64,000 nucleotides of DNA, taken from contig CM051459.1 in assembly GCA_028095005.1 (NCBI GenBank), positions 256,728,229 through 256,792,228 on the forward strand, in the 5' to 3' direction. Of this stretch, positions 1-12,156 are shown piece by piece. A program made the translations under genes and the position numbers. How positions within the stretch are numbered: the stretch's first letter is position 1; every line of letters starts with the position of its first letter. Source of the stretch: Rhynchospora pubera (lineage: Eukaryota > Streptophyta > Magnoliopsida > Poales > Cyperaceae). Under the pieces are notes generated by a model. That model ran no database searches. It had not been told where the DNA came from and was given only the letters and a program-made list of their open reading frames with translations.

Positions 1-2825
1 TCAATACCATGAATTTGCTTGTAACCTTTCGCTACAAGTCGTGCTTTGTAAATGGTCAAGTTGCCATCCATGTCGACCTTTCTCTTAAAGATCCACTTGT
101 TCTCAACGGGTTTTACTCCGTTGGGAAGGTCAACCAAGGTCCATACCTTGTTGTCATACATGGATTGCATTTCGGATTCCATGGCTTTTAGCCATTCCTT
201 GGAGTCGGTTTTCTTTCTCATGTCATCAACGGTCAAAGGCTCATCGTTCTCCATAACGAGAATGTCGTGCAAACCTAAATATCTTATAGGTGGACGACTT
301 GGCCTTGCCGATCTTCGTAGGGTAGAAGTTTGAGGTTCTTGAACTTGTTCCACAACGGTTTGTGGACTTTGTTCTTGAACTTCAAGTGAAGGTGCTTCCT
401 CAACATCATCGACTCGCGATATGTTTGAGTTTTCATTTGAGGGAGCTTGTTCGTGAATCTCTTCTTCCACAACAACTTGTGGAATGGGTTCGGCTACAAT
501 CTCATTTGGTGCATCCACATTTTGTGCAACCTCATTTGGCACCACATTGGGAACAACCACATTGCCTACTTGAGGCATGCTTTGTTGTTGCGGTTCTTGA
601 ATTTCTTCAATCACCACGTTGCTCCCACTACTTCTTCTTGAGAGAAACTCCTTCTCCAAGAACACACCATAACGAGCAACAACTATCTTGTTCTCGTTGC
701 GGTTATAGAAGTAGTAACCCTTTGTTTCCTTAGGGTATCCTACGAAATGACATTTGTCCGATTTGGGTCCAAGCTTATCGCTCACTAGCCTTTTCACATA
801 AGCTTCACAACCCCAAATCTTGAGAAACGACATGCTTGGTTTCTTCTTAAACCAAAGCTCATAGGGCGTCTTCTCAACGGACTTTGATGGAACACGGTTT
901 AATGTAAAAATTGCGGTTTCAAGGGCGTATCCCCAAAAGGACATAGGCAAATCGGCTTGGCTCATCATTGATCGAACCATGTCAAGCAAAGTTCGATTCC
1001 TCCTTTCGGATACACCATTCCATTGTGGTGTTCCGGGTGGAGTGAGTTGTGGAACGATTCCACACTCCTTTAGATAGTTGCCAAACTCATGGCTCAAGTA
1101 CTCACCACCTCGATCGGATCGTAAGACCTTGATCTTTCGACCAAGTTGGTTCTCAACTTCATTCTTAAATTCTTTGAACTTGTCAAAGGATTCGGATTTG
1201 TGACGCATCAAGTAGATATACCCGTATCTACTATGGTCATCGGTGAATGTGATGAAGTATGAATAACCACCACGCGCACAAATGCTCATAGGTCCACATA
1301 CATCGGTATGTACAAGGTCTAACAAGTCATTTGCCCTTGTCCCTTTGTTAGGAAAAGGCGCTTTGGTCATCTTTCCCATCAAACAAGATTCGCATGTGTC
1401 AATTGGCTCGAAAGCGAATTGATCCAAGAGACCAACGGTTTGTAATCTCTTGATGCGTTTCTCATTGATATGACCTAAGCGGCAATGCCACATCAAAGTT
1501 GCATTCTCATGTGAAATCTTACGTTTCCTATTGTCATTCTCAACACTCAAGATAAGTCCGCTAGAATCAAGCAAATAAAGACCATTCAATAAATGCGCAT
1601 CACAAAAACGAACTTCATTTCGAAACAAGGTCAACAACTTGTTCTTTATTACAACATCAAAACCATCCATGTCCAAACAAGAGATAGAGATAATGTTTCG
1701 AGTGATAGAGGGAACTAAAAATACATCCTTTAGTTCCAACACAAAACCGGAAGGTAAAGTTAAATCCACGCTCCCAATGGCCATAGCGGAGATGCACGTG
1801 CCATTCCCGACGCGGAGTTGAACTTCACCTTTCTCGAGCCGCCTCCTATTCTTTAGGACCTGCACATTTCGACAAATGTGAGCACACGAACCGGTATCGA
1901 ATACCCAATCGGTGTTAGAGGTAGCGAGAAGGGTTTCGATGACAAATATACCTGAAGAAGAAGGTTGGACGGTTCCCGCCTTCTTGTCGGCAAGGTACTT
2001 GGGGCAGTTTCTCCTCCAATGACCCTTGTTGCTACAGTAGTAGCAAACGGTCTCGGGAGTGGCCGGGTTCTTCTTCTTCTTGGAACCCACGGGAGCACCC
2101 TTGGCCGAACCTTGGGGCGTCACCGGGCCTTTGTCCTTCTTGGTTTTACGGCCTCGCTTCTTGATCTTTTTGCTCTTGTCACTCACGGCAAGAACATCCT
2201 TTGGGCCCTTCTCCTTCTTGAGACTATCCTCCGTCTCAACGAGCATGTTTTGGAGATCATCCATGCTCTTGTCCATGCCATTCATCCGGTAGTTCACAAC
2301 AAAACCGGTGAAGCTCGGAGGGAGGGAGTTGAGAATGAAATCTTGAATCGCACCCGTAGGAAAGGGCGTATCAAGCTTTTCGAGCTGCCGAAATAACCCC
2401 GCCATCTTCATGACGTGTGGCCCGACTTCATGACCCTCCGCCAAGCGAGTGTTGGCGACGGCCTTGATGAGACGGGCCCTTTCGGTGCGGGCCTTGGTTT
2501 GGAACATGTTCTTGAGACGAGTGATCATCTCAAACACTCCATATCCACTATCGATGAACTCCTTTTGGAGTTCCGATTCCATGACCGCAACCATCAAGAC
2601 CGACATCTCCATGTCGTCATTGACGTGCTTCTCATATTCCTCTTGTTTATCCTTTGGATCGGTGTCCTTAGGAGCAGAGGGAATCGGAGTGGAGAGGAGG
2701 TACTCCCTTTTTTCAAACCTAAAGGCAAGCCTTAGGTTGCGGTGCCAATCCAAGAAATTAGCACCGTTAAAGGCGAGTTTCTCTTTCTCAAGAAGAGAAC
2801 GAAGCGTTAAAGAGGAGGAAGACAT
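1..2825 (-). CDS. copia gag-pol polyprotein (C-terminal part off window)
   Basis: One open frame of about 941 codons starts at the ATG at 2825-2823 and runs off the window. Domains in order: a Gag region with a tryptophan motif near residue 30 (NFLDWHRNLRLAL); a CCHC zinc knuckle CYYCSNKGHWRRNC (residues 261-274); the aspartic protease site DTGS, with Asp about residue 310; the integrase zinc region (HCRLGH ... CESC); the integrase core with HTDVCGP, DDHSRYG and a WNGVSERRNRTLLD block holding the catalytic Glu; a proline- and glutamine-rich linker; and the start of reverse transcriptase (ENKWIFKRK, KARLVAKGY). It makes the particle, matures it and integrates the cDNA. The start is chosen because it opens directly into conserved Gag sequence. 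Copia superfamily is certain; the lineage is not, because most of RT is missing. Confidence 0.95.
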   Translation of the reverse strand, partial: MSSSSLTLRSLLEKEKLAFNGANFLDWHRNLRLAFRFEKREYLLSTPIPSAPKDTDPKDKQEEYEKHVNDDMEMSVLMVAVMESELQKEFIDSGYGVFEMITRLKNMFQTKARTERARLIKAVANTRLAEGHEVGPHVMKMAGLFRQLEKLDTPFPTGAIQDFILNSLPPSFTGFVVNYRMNGMDKSMDDLQNMLVETEDSLKKEKGPKDVLAVSDKSKKIKKRGRKTKKDKGPVTPQGSAKGAPVGSKKKKNPATPETVCYYCSNKGHWRRNCPKYLADKKAGTVQPSSSGIFVIETLLATSNTDWVFDTGSCAHICRNVQVLKNRRRLEKGEVQLRVGNGTCISAMAIGSVDLTLPSGFVLELKDVFLVPSITRNIISISCLDMDGFDVVIKNKLLTLFRNEVRFCDAHLLNGLYLLDSSGLILSVENDNRKRKISHENATLMWHCRLGHINEKRIKRLQTVGLLDQFAFEPIDTCESCLMGKMTKAPFPNKGTRANDLLDLVHTDVCGPMSICARGGYSYFITFTDDHSRYGYIYLMRHKSESFDKFKEFKNEVENQLGRKIKVLRSDRGGEYLSHEFGNYLKECGIVPQLTPPGTPQWNGVSERRNRTLLDMVRSMMSQADLPMSFWGYALETAIFTLNRVPSKSVEKTPYELWFKKKPSMSFLKIWGCEAYVKRLVSDKLGPKSDKCHFVGYPKETKGYYFYNRNENKIVVARYGVFLEKEFLSRRSSGSNVVIEEIQEPQQQSMPQVGNVVVPNVVPNEVAQNVDAPNEIVAEPIPQVVVEEEIHEQAPSNENSNISRVDDVEEAPSLEVQEQSPQTVVEQVQEPQTSTLRRSARPSRPPIRYLGLHDILVMENDEPLTVDDMRKKTDSKEWLKAMESEMQSMYDNKVWTLVDLPNGVKPVENKWIFKRKVDMDGNLTIYKARLVAKGYKQIHGI

Positions 2826-4878
2826 CTACAACAATTATCGAATTAAAGGTCAATTAGTTTTATGTTTTTAGTTTTAACAAAAGTAAAACTTTCACTACAC
2901 TTTTAAAAGTCCCTAAGTATAGTGATTTCCAAGACCCCTATTTTCATCAAAATGGACCTGCTATGGCACGTCATCCAAAATGATTAGATAAGGTAGGTTC
3001 TCCAACCAATCATCTTACCATGACTCTTGGTTCGCATGAGCGAACTTCGCCCCGATGTCCAAACTCTAGTTGGGTCCATCGAAAAGTCACTTCTCACTAT
3101 TTGCTCCTTGCAAATCTTATCTATTTGCACCCCGACTACCGAATTGGCAATCATGACGTCCGCTTGGGCGGACCGCGCCATGAGTGACAATCGGCGTGAA
3201 GGGGATAGAGAGAAGGAGGGCGATTTAACTTAATCGATTTAGTTTGGGACAAACAATTCATATGACACTTTGTTTGGTGGTCGTGTAAGCATACACCCAT
3301 ACCTAACCTAACAAAATAATCATATAAGCATCTCATAGTTGTGGGTTTGTATGGCTCCCGCTTGCATTAGTTTCGCCACATCGTCCATGGAGCAAAACTA
3401 ATCTAATTCTTGCCCTCCCACTAAATTCTATAAGGATCTAAATCCTATATAAAATAAAGGTGCAAAATACATGTGAAAACATCCTATTCCCATCCTAACC
3501 TTAGGGGCATGCAAGCCTCACAAGTTACATCAAAAATTAATCAACAAATTAATTAATTAATGGCACCAAAGGCCGCATTACAAACATTCACACATGCATT
3601 CATTACAACCACAAGGCATTGAGTCTTGAGCCATACTAAACCCACTATCCACCTACAAAACAAAGTTAGCACATACAAGAACTTTGTTTCCAATTAACGA
3701 TTTTCAAGCATCTTTGCGTATCGTTTGCCATAAGTAAATTCCGTGTACAAATCCTCAATTTTAAACAACAAAACTTGTTTAAATTCATTTAGAAAGTTCT
3801 TTCAACATCCCATAACAGAAAGGAGATCAAACAAGGAGTTTTCTAATTAATTTCAACTAGTTTGAATATTTAGAAAAACAGTAATTTATTAAAAACGTAA
3901 CTAATGGAATCCAATAAAAGCAAAGGTTTTAGGTCTCCAAAAATTCTCAAATAAATTACTTAAGCTCCTTATCATAGTTGTGATTACCAGTAAAAATTTC
4001 AAGAAGAGATCTTACACCATCTGGGAGAATCAAAAATGACAAATCTCTTACAAGTGCACGAAACACCGTTATGAGATTTTCAGATTATCCTCTCAACCAT
4101 TTGGTCTGTTAGACCACCTTCTAATTAGTTTTTATATATACAATATACATAGAAAAACTAGTTTATTCTATAGCCTAACTATTCATGAAAAGAAAACCAC
4201 CAAGTTTAGTTCAAAAAGTTCGAGTTACTAACTAAACAACCAACAAATTCTGTACTGGAACAGACTGTCGATCGAAAAGTTCTAGCCTAGTTGAAGATCC
4301 AAATCTCCACGAAAAATTATGAAACTAATTTTCCTGGAATCCTAACTCAAAATAGAACAACTCCATTTAAACAGAATTTTTAAAGGAGTTCTCAGTTGGT
4401 ACAGTTTATTAGAACAATCGATTTGCTCAACAAACTGGATCTGACAAGTTCTTCCTTTTCATACTTGAAAATCCACAAATTGATCTGAGCCATGCAACAA
4501 ATTTTACATGCTCAGAAAGAGCTTCAAGTCCTCTTTAAATCTAGCCATAGAACACTGGTACTTATATTCAAAATATAAATCTTTCAAGCCATTCAAACAG
4601 GACAGTGCAAGCAGAAACTGGTTCTGCGCACTGTCGCCATTTTATTCACAGTAAATCTATACTAATTCAGAAAAATGTGAATCTCACGCCAAAAGAATCA
4701 CAATCCACAGATCTACAACTTTCATGTAGATGGAAAAAACTTCCAGAGAACTTATCAAAGCGAAAAACGCGAAACAACACAGAAAATACCATTTCCAGAC
4801 AGCAAACAAACGCATCATCTCTACTAATCCGTTAATTAGCCAATTTCTCTTAATTAAGTGTCAAAATAGCTTAAGTAC
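2826..4878 (-). other. retrotransposon untranslated leader (PBS to gag)
   Basis: About 2 kb of AT-rich sequence between the primer site and the gag start. I see no coding domain and the short open frames here look like chance. A leader this long is larger than in compact copia elements and probably carries dimerisation or packaging signals, but no specific structure could be identified by eye. Confidence 0.6.
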
Positions 4879-4896
4879 GACCTGGCTCTGATACCA
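4879..4896 (-). other. primer-binding site, initiator-Met tRNA type
   Basis: On the minus strand, one base after the LTR end, the sequence reads TGGTATCAGAGCCAGG. This is the standard plant copia minus-strand primer site, complementary to the 3' end of initiator methionine tRNA. It fixes both the orientation of the element and the inner LTR boundary. Confidence 0.92.
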
Positions 4897-4897
4897 C

Positions 4898-6657
4898 TGT
4901 TAGTGAAGTGCATAATTTTCATTTTATGATTAAATACTACTAATTATCCATAAACAATCATGCACAAACACGGATCTTGCACTAAGCCATTCACACAAGA
5001 GAGAAAGGTTCAAGGTATACCTCTCTTGAACTAGTAATCAAGAGGCTCGAACCGGCTAGGTTGTAGGTGGTTGTGCTCACGTCTAGCTCGCGCCTCCTTG
5101 TCGAATCGCCTCGAGTCCACTTGGTATTAACCAAATCCTCTACAAGTTATGCTAGTAACTTGGAGGAAATGCCTAATCCCTAGTTTTCCCAATCTTCTAG
5201 CAAATGAACTAATTGATTTGAGGAAGAGAGGGGGCTCAACACATGAGCTAATGGAGAGGGAGAGAGGGGAGGCGCCGGCCAAGGAAGAGGGGGGCGGCTA
5301 GGGTTTGTGGGAGAGAGAGAGAGGGGAATTTGCTACCATATACCCCTTTATATAGAGCTCAAACCCTACCTACCTCTCAACATCTATTTACAACTTTGCC
5401 ATCCCACCTATCACAAGCTATGGCCGGCCACATTATGGGCCCTTCATGGGCTATGTGCATTGCCTCTTGGGTCCACTTAATCACCTATTAAATGGCCCTT
5501 CTTGTTGCTCCCAATTTGACTCCCTATTGGGCCTTTAATTAACTATTTAATTAAAGCCCTATTAAATGCATATGTGTTGAAATAAATAATTATTAACTTA
5601 ATAATAATTATTTAGGGATTAGATAATGCATTAATTTATTTCTATATGATCCCTTTGATTTAATTAATTATAACGGTCTACAACGCTATTTAATTAATTA
5701 ATCAACTCATCATATTTTGCAATACCAATTATTGCAAATAAATAAATAATGCAAGCATGGTTAAAACACCAATTCTGTGTGACCCTTTGAGGATTTATGC
5801 TACGTTGGACATGGAGTTAAATCGCTATTTAATTCCAATAATCATAAGCGGTATCTAGCAACACGTTATGATTCCCAATTCGCATAAATAGTGTACAGCT
5901 ACAATATTTCAATCCTGCATAAGAGAATAAAAGTATATCTCTATTTTGATTCCTATGCCTCACGATATCATCGTATAATCCAAGATAGGAATGTGTCATT
6001 CTTGCAGATTATACGTTTCTTGATCTAGAGATAATTGTATCAGTTGCTAGCAAACAATCTATCTCCATCAAGGGGCCCAAACAGATATCGTCACTCACTA
6101 AGTGAATTAATGAGGGACATACGGTTTTCTTGACTATTTAACTTTTCCCCGCACAATTCAAGAGAACATAAATAACGTCCGTATAGCAGCCCTTATCGGG
6201 AATCAGCGGTAGACGATATTTATTGAACCTATCCTCATGTGGAAAAGATAAATATCTCAAACTTAGAATCAAAATCATAACGAAATAAATAATGACACCA
6301 AAACACAATCCATATATTTATTTCGTTGGGTCATGTCCTGTACTATGTTCAAATAACATAAACATATGCAATTAAGTTGGTTACTCTTAACCTTTGATTT
6401 ATAGAACTTAATCAACACTTAACTTGCATACTAATCTTATTGATAATTAATGTTCCTTGTTAATTATCAAGATTATGGACGCTTTAGATTTATTGTTGTC
6501 ATTTACTACTAAATGAATCACAGTGATCTATAATTCAGATCCTCAACCTGAATGAACTGTCAACACATAAATCAAGGAACAAATGATATAAAATCATCCA
6601 TAACATAAAACCATAGAAGTAGCCAAAAAGATTGGCTTCTAGGACATATCTCTAACA
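4898..6657 (-). repeat. 5' LTR of the copia element
   Basis: 1,760 bp bounded by TGTTAG ... CTAACA, the TG...CA ends usual for LTRs. The inner end abuts the primer site. It is collinear with 55111-56869 in the opposite orientation over its whole length, which independently confirms both boundaries. It should hold the element's promoter and polyadenylation site. Confidence 0.95.
5347..5355 (-). promoter_or_regulatory. probable LTR TATA box
   Basis: On the minus strand the sequence is CTATATAAA, followed by purine- and pyrimidine-rich runs leading toward the primer site. The solo LTR has the matching CTATATAAGG at about 56410-56419. The shared position supports a promoter element; the transcription start was not determined. 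Confidence 0.55.
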
Positions 6658-7468
6658 AATTCGAAGAAAAGAAATACACAAATGAGGCATTATAAACCAC
6701 CAATTAAAAAACCTCAAAATTTATGAAATTAATCTTTGGGCGTGAAAAGAAAAAAAAGAGATGAAGACACCTTGCGAGGTCTAAGCAAGATATTACATTA
6801 AGAACACAAATTAATCTGAGCTTTAGAGAAGCAGACCTTTGGAAGAAAAAAAAAAGAGAAAAATAGGTCAAACAATAAATAACACAAATTAATGAGTCAG
6901 AAGGTAATTAAAGTACTGATATTAGATTGACGACCTCCTCGGATGGGAGTTCAAAAACTAAGCTCTTGCATATCCCTAATCATCATTTGCCTTTTAATTT
7001 ATTTTCTCAGACTATTCAGAAGACAAACAAAATTAGAAAAAATTATCTAATTATTTTACAATAAAAGATGAAAAAATAATAAAAGCAGCAGCAAAAAATT
7101 AGATTATAAACATCAATAAAAACACATCACCAAGAAATCACAATATATGGATGCATGACTGTCATGGTGAGCATAAAGCCATAAACCCAAAAAGTCTGAA
7201 ATCACAATCAGAATGGGTATACTTATTGAGGTATATATAGTAAACTCGTTGGAATGTTTCGAAAATGATAAACTGAAATCATTAGTTCCAATTTCAAAAA
7301 AAAATTAAGGTAAGAAACCTGCAATTGAAACCCCATCGGAAAATTAAGGCAAGAAATCTTAGTTCCATTCCCTCAACCTCCAAGGCTCCTACCAAGAAAT
7401 ATACAATTGAAGGAAAAATTAATCCCATCAGACTAAGATTTAAGACATATTAGAACCCTGTCGCAAAA

Positions 7469-7499
<31 letters not shown>

Positions 7500-10134
7500 A
7501 AGAAGAAGAAGAAGAAGAAGAAGAAGAAGGAAAACCGATAAAAAATCAAAGAGAAGTAAACATGAGAAAATGGGAAATGCAAAGATAAACTGACCCAGAT
7601 AAGAAGAAGTAAAAGAAGAGAAAAAGGTACAAAGCAGTGAGAGAAGAAGATGGATGATGGAAGAAGTACAAAGCACCCAAAATTCTGAAGCGCTAAAGGG
7701 GGGAAAACCCAACCGGCACAGAACATAAATTGCAATTTTCATTCGAAAATGGAGAAAAAAGAAAACAAAATTAAGAGAAAATAAGAGAGAGCACAACCAT
7801 AAGAAGTCTCAGGCCAACAAACCAAACACAAAAAATGAGAACAAAAAAAAAAAAGGAATAAAGAACCAGGAACCAGAAAAAAAAGAGAGCTAAGGAGGCA
7901 ATGGGCAACGCACAGTAGCGAAGCACAAATGAAAAGTGAAAACCCAACGATTTCTCCAAAGAGGAGCAAGACCAAGCACACGGTAACGATGAAATCCATC
8001 AATCAAAACGAAAAGATCGAAGTGCAAAACCAACAGAGAAATCGAACGGCCCCGATTGACAGCCCACGCAAAGCAAACGTCACCCTCACGTCACAAGGAG
8101 CACTGTAGATAAGTTCCCTAGATTTGGAGTATTTTAGATAGTTAAAAGAATATTAATCCAGGGGATGTCACATGTTGTGATAATTATTTTTTCATTAATA
8201 TTTTGAAATTCATATATAAATGATGAAATTAAATTATCGAGCTTAATATTTCTTACAAGAAATTTGTGCGTGCGAAATTTTACTACTTTTTTTTTCTTTT
8301 TTTTAATACTATATTAATAATTAAAAAATAACTGATAAAGTTAAGTGAAGTTTATAAATTTATGCATTTTGTCTTTCATTTTAAATTATAAGAAAATAAT
8401 AAAAAAAATTGTGACAAGTGACAATCATGAGTTCATGACACAAAAACATCGTCATATCAATTATATCAATGAAGTGAAGAAAATTTTTTTTTTCCGAGTG
8501 TGACAATGGACATAAGATAATATTAAAACTCATACTGACACTGGACCTAACTACTAGTATTCTAATTAGTATAATCATTTCCTTTGAATGGTAGGCGGCA
8601 TAGTATTATCACTCAACAAATTTAATTATAAATCGGTGGATTATGTTTATATATTTTGTACCAGTAGAGTACCAAATTAATCTTATATTAATACGTTATA
8701 TTTAACTTTCGTTGAACGTTGTCGTTCACTAATCATTATAGGTGTGTTCTGATGGGCATAAGCTTGGCATTTTGCAGGGTTGACACTTGACAGGCAGCTA
8801 TGATTGGATAAAACAAAAAAAAAGAAAAGAAAAAAGAAATCAACATTCAAGAAAGCAATGCTGTAAGCTTAACAGGTATGGGATCAAATGTATCCCTAAA
8901 AGTCCATTAAAAAGTTCTTTTTTATATGATTTTCAGTGTTTTCGCCAATTAGTGGATAAAGAAATTCTAGTAGCATTTAGCAATGTTCACGCAGACGCTC
9001 ATTTGTATTAATATTTTTACATGGCATCAATGCTTATTTATTCATACAATTCTTCTATTAGTCCTGAAATTTTTTAAAAAGAATTTTATTAGCCCTGAAT
9101 TGTGTGCTGACAAGAGTATATGATGCCCCTTTCTCTCTTTGTCTCCACATCAAAACGCAACACCAATAATAATAATAATGCCAAACACTTTTCATATATT
9201 ACCAGTAAGTTACTTTTTATTTCCCTGCTAGTTCATATATTATCAGGAGAAACATTACTAGGAGCAAAATTACAGCATTAGATAGGTTCTATAAATAGGC
9301 ATTAGGCAGTCAACTAAAATAAGGACATACCTCATGGTTCTAGCCCAACTGCAAGCAAAGCCCCTATTTCCTATTGAATTATTTATCTTATATTAATTAT
9401 CAATTTAGTTAAACCCAAAAAATTATTATAAAATCGAGCAGATCAGAAACATAGAGTCGCTTCTCCCCGGGACCCACGTGACAAAAACGAATCGCTTTCC
9501 TCCCATTAATTACATTCAAAATATTATCAGTTGTGGGCTTCCTTTAAGTAAGCTCGAAATTACAATTTACAAAAGAAGTTTGGATTGTACACATTTGAGG
9601 TTTAGATCGAGTGATCTCCGGACTGCTTGTTAGTTCAGGTTTCAGTCGAACACATACAGATTGAATTTATGAAATTCACACTAGGCCGATCGTTGTATTG
9701 CAGACTTATTACAAAATTACAGACATACCAATTGGGCACAATGGACCTAATTATCATTCTATTTTGTGTTTATAAAAATAGTCTGTCTTTTCGGCTGTAG
9801 TATTCGATCGAATTTACGTCAATACAAATATCTCGCAAAAAGGAACCAGACATCAGAAGGATGTTTGTTTCAAAGTATAATCAACAGTCCGAGTCGCCAT
9901 AGATTAGGTCCCTTTAAATTTCTCTAACTATTGAGTCCAAACTAACTATGCAACCCTTTGCCGTTAGGCATTCAAAATGAAAACTACGCAACCTTTTGTA
10001 CCGAACAATATGACAATCTAAAGCATGTGGCATTGTACCAATTGGACCTGATCTTGGGGCGAATCATTATCATTGGTACTTCAGCATGGATTACTAATTA
10101 AAATTTAAATAGTAAACCTCCAACAGAAAAACTC
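6658..10134. other. intergenic stretch, no supported gene
   Basis: AT-rich sequence outside the retrotransposon. It contains a GAA microsatellite and purine-rich tracts around 7430-8000 whose translations are low-complexity Phe/Leu/Ser runs. I see no gene, RNA or clear transposon boundary. The stretch around 7940-8110 is less AT-rich and could be the upstream part of a minus-strand transcript, but nothing confirms that. Confidence 0.5.
7470..7529. repeat. (GAA)n microsatellite
   Basis: About 20 uninterrupted GAA units. It explains the apparent minus-strand open frames rich in consecutive Phe or Leu at this place. Likely length-polymorphic. Confidence 0.95.
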
Positions 10135-10149
10135 TATTACTATGAGTCT

Positions 10150-10332
10150 GCATGTGGTCTAGGTGGTAAGAGCATGAGCTAACTTCTAGGAGGTCCAGGA
10201 TTCAAGCCCACATACTTGCGATAGGCTTGACGAGCCAGCGTAAAAACTCAGCCATATATACAAAAAATGATCAGGGTCGGGATGTCATTTCAAACCTACC
10301 CAACTTGTTTGGGATAAAAGGCTCTGACTGAG
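10150..10332 (+). mobile_element. tRNA-derived SINE (Au-like)
   Basis: The head resembles a tRNA gene promoter: an A-box-like GGTCTAGGTGGTAAGAGC and a B-box-like GGATTCAAGCCC. The tail CCAACTTGTTTGGGATAAAAGG resembles the end of plant Au SINEs. It is flanked by a perfect 15-bp target-site duplication, TATTACTATGAGTCT, at 10135-10149 and 10333-10347. RNA polymerase III would transcribe such an element and a LINE would copy it. A related copy lies at 25696-25885 and a tail fragment at 33140-33184. Confidence 0.9.
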
Positions 10333-10667
10333 TATTACTATGAGTCTATGATTCTGAAAATAAAGCACCATGATGCCAAATCAAACATAAAAATATGATA
10401 TTTTGCATCATCATTAGTACAATAATAACATATATCTGCAACACAGATAAAGCAACAGTCAACAGAAACGGCTGATAAAAACGGCTCACATCCACACCAA
10501 AACAGAAAACCATTGCACGGTTGGCACCACAAGGCTCCCATTATTCATACAAACATATAATTGTTTGCTATATTGCTAAGGTACTGAACAAATAATACAG
10601 TGTAACAATAACTTGGAGAGATCCCTTTTTCTATAGTAAATGCTTGTGCAAGCACTACAACGGAGAT

Positions 10668-12156
10668 TCAAGCATGCCGTTTTGCAATTTCCTTACTGTG
10701 GTGGCGTTGAAAGTCTCTCTGGTCAGTCGGTTTGTACTTTCGGTCAGCTGCTTCCTTGGGTTTAGGTTTGATTGTGTTATTATTTGTGTGATTCCAGTTG
10801 CTAGTGGTGGATGACACTTTCAGCTTCGCTTGAGGAGGCGCACCGTGGGGGCCCAAGTATAAAGTCTCAGCTTCTTTTATTTTAGACTGAAAAAAGAAAA
10901 ATCAACACAAAGCTACTTGTTCTAGTCATATGATATACCAATGAGACTGCCATGATTTCACTCAATCCTCCCACAAGGCACAACTAAAACCATAGAAAGT
11001 AGCACTTATTGTGTGTGTGTGTGTTTTAGACTTTTTTTTGCTTAGTAAAATAATTGCCTCCACAATTCCAATTTAGTGTCATAAAGTTATTTCCTCTTGT
11101 CATTACATTGAAAACTTTGTATGTAGCAACAGAACATTTTTAATTGCATCAAACTTCAAATATTACTTGCTTTGCCTGAGGCAATGAATAAATGTCCGAA
11201 ACCTGAACTAAGCAAGAATAAAAATGTTCTCACTATCTAATCATTTGGCTCACTTAATGCTTATGTTTATTAGAAAGCTCATAATGTATAAGTGTGTACC
11301 AGTGTTTTTACTGGTACATGTCCATTAAAGAAAGCTCATAATGTATAAGTGTATAACAGTATTTTTACTGGTACATGCTCATACAAGCTTACAAATACGC
11401 GGCGAAAACAAAAGAAAGGTTGTGAAGAATATGGAAAACCTTTGGAGGTGGTTTCTGATCAATTACTCCTGCTCCTGGTTCATCCCAGCTGTCATGTTTA
11501 GATTCACTGACTGTCAAGCTAGGAATCACAAAATCATCATTATCTGAAATGCAAAATTAACCCCGATAGTAATTAATAACGATTTTAAGGATCATTCTAT
11601 AACTCAAATCTAAACAAATATCACCTAACTAATTTCAGTTCAATATATTTCAAGGATTTAAAAGCATCAATGTATAAGGTAATCATCACAGTCGCAGGCT
11701 CCCAGCAAATTTGCACAAGTTTTCTGGAACAATCAAATTTGGTACTAGCCAGTTTAGCCACTAATAAATTAAATAACTTAAAGGCCAAAACAATACAAAT
11801 ATAACATATGACATCCATCAAGTTATTCCAATAGTACCTTTAACTACTTATAAATTCAGAACATATCATAGAAAGCAATAATATTTTTATATCTGCATGA
11901 TCCATAGAATTGCTCCCCCTAGTGCAGAAGGTCTTATAACACTAGATCAAGTTGATTGTAAACTTAACTTCCCTTAATAATCTAATTAAAATTTGTACTT
12001 AGAAAGCATAACAAACAAAGCACTATATAGTGCCCTTTTATGCACCGACCATGAATTGCTCGTAAGAAAAATTTAAGAAATAGTGAGAAAGATGCCAATA
12101 CCCCAATCGTCGATTTCTGAGACGGGTGGAGCGGGTTCAGTCGCAACGGGTTCCAT
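10668..12156 (-). CDS. unrecognised plant protein, 125 aa, three exons
   Basis: Exons (coding) are 12156-12102, 11543-11440 and 10886-10668. Both introns are GT-AG and the phases agree (55 + 104 + 219 nt = 126 codons with stop). The protein begins MEPVATEPAPPVSEIDDW, continues into an acidic stretch (DNDDFVIPSLTVSE), and ends in a basic, Lys/His/Arg-rich tail that includes ETLYLGPHGAPPQ and terminates in KEIAKRHA. There is no signal peptide or membrane segment. I do not recognise a family. The acidic-then-basic layout and clean splicing suggest a real small intracellular protein, perhaps nucleic-acid or protein binding, but that is inference. An in-frame upstream ATG at 12294 would add 46 residues; I prefer 12156 because the added part is Phe/Arg-rich and looks untranslated. 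Confidence 0.75.

Larger units (their letters stand above)
1..6657 (-). mobile_element. Ty1/copia LTR retrotransposon, partial
   Basis: Reading down the minus strand from 6657 the order is 5' LTR (6657-4898), primer-binding site, a non-coding leader of about 2 kb, then gag-pol from 2825 to the window start. Protease and integrase precede reverse transcriptase, which is the copia order. RT is just beginning at the edge, so RNase H, the polypurine tract and the 3' LTR lie outside. The visible coding frame has no stop, so the copy may be young or active, but this cannot be proved without the rest. The bases outside the LTR are aattc (6658-6662); their duplicate would lie beyond the other end. 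A solo LTR of the same family is at 55111-56869. Confidence 0.95.

Noticed and set aside
9..733. Plus-strand open frames across the start of the window
   Set aside because: They are antisense shadows of the copia gag-pol frame.
7433..8002. Overlapping minus-strand open frames of 60-118 codons
   Set aside because: They are Phe/Leu/Ser low-complexity readings of a GAA microsatellite and purine-rich DNA, with no domain or exon structure.
10150..10215. tRNA-like sequence with A and B boxes
   Set aside because: Flanking 15-bp duplication and the Au-like tail show a SINE, not a tRNA gene; the same holds for 25696-25885.
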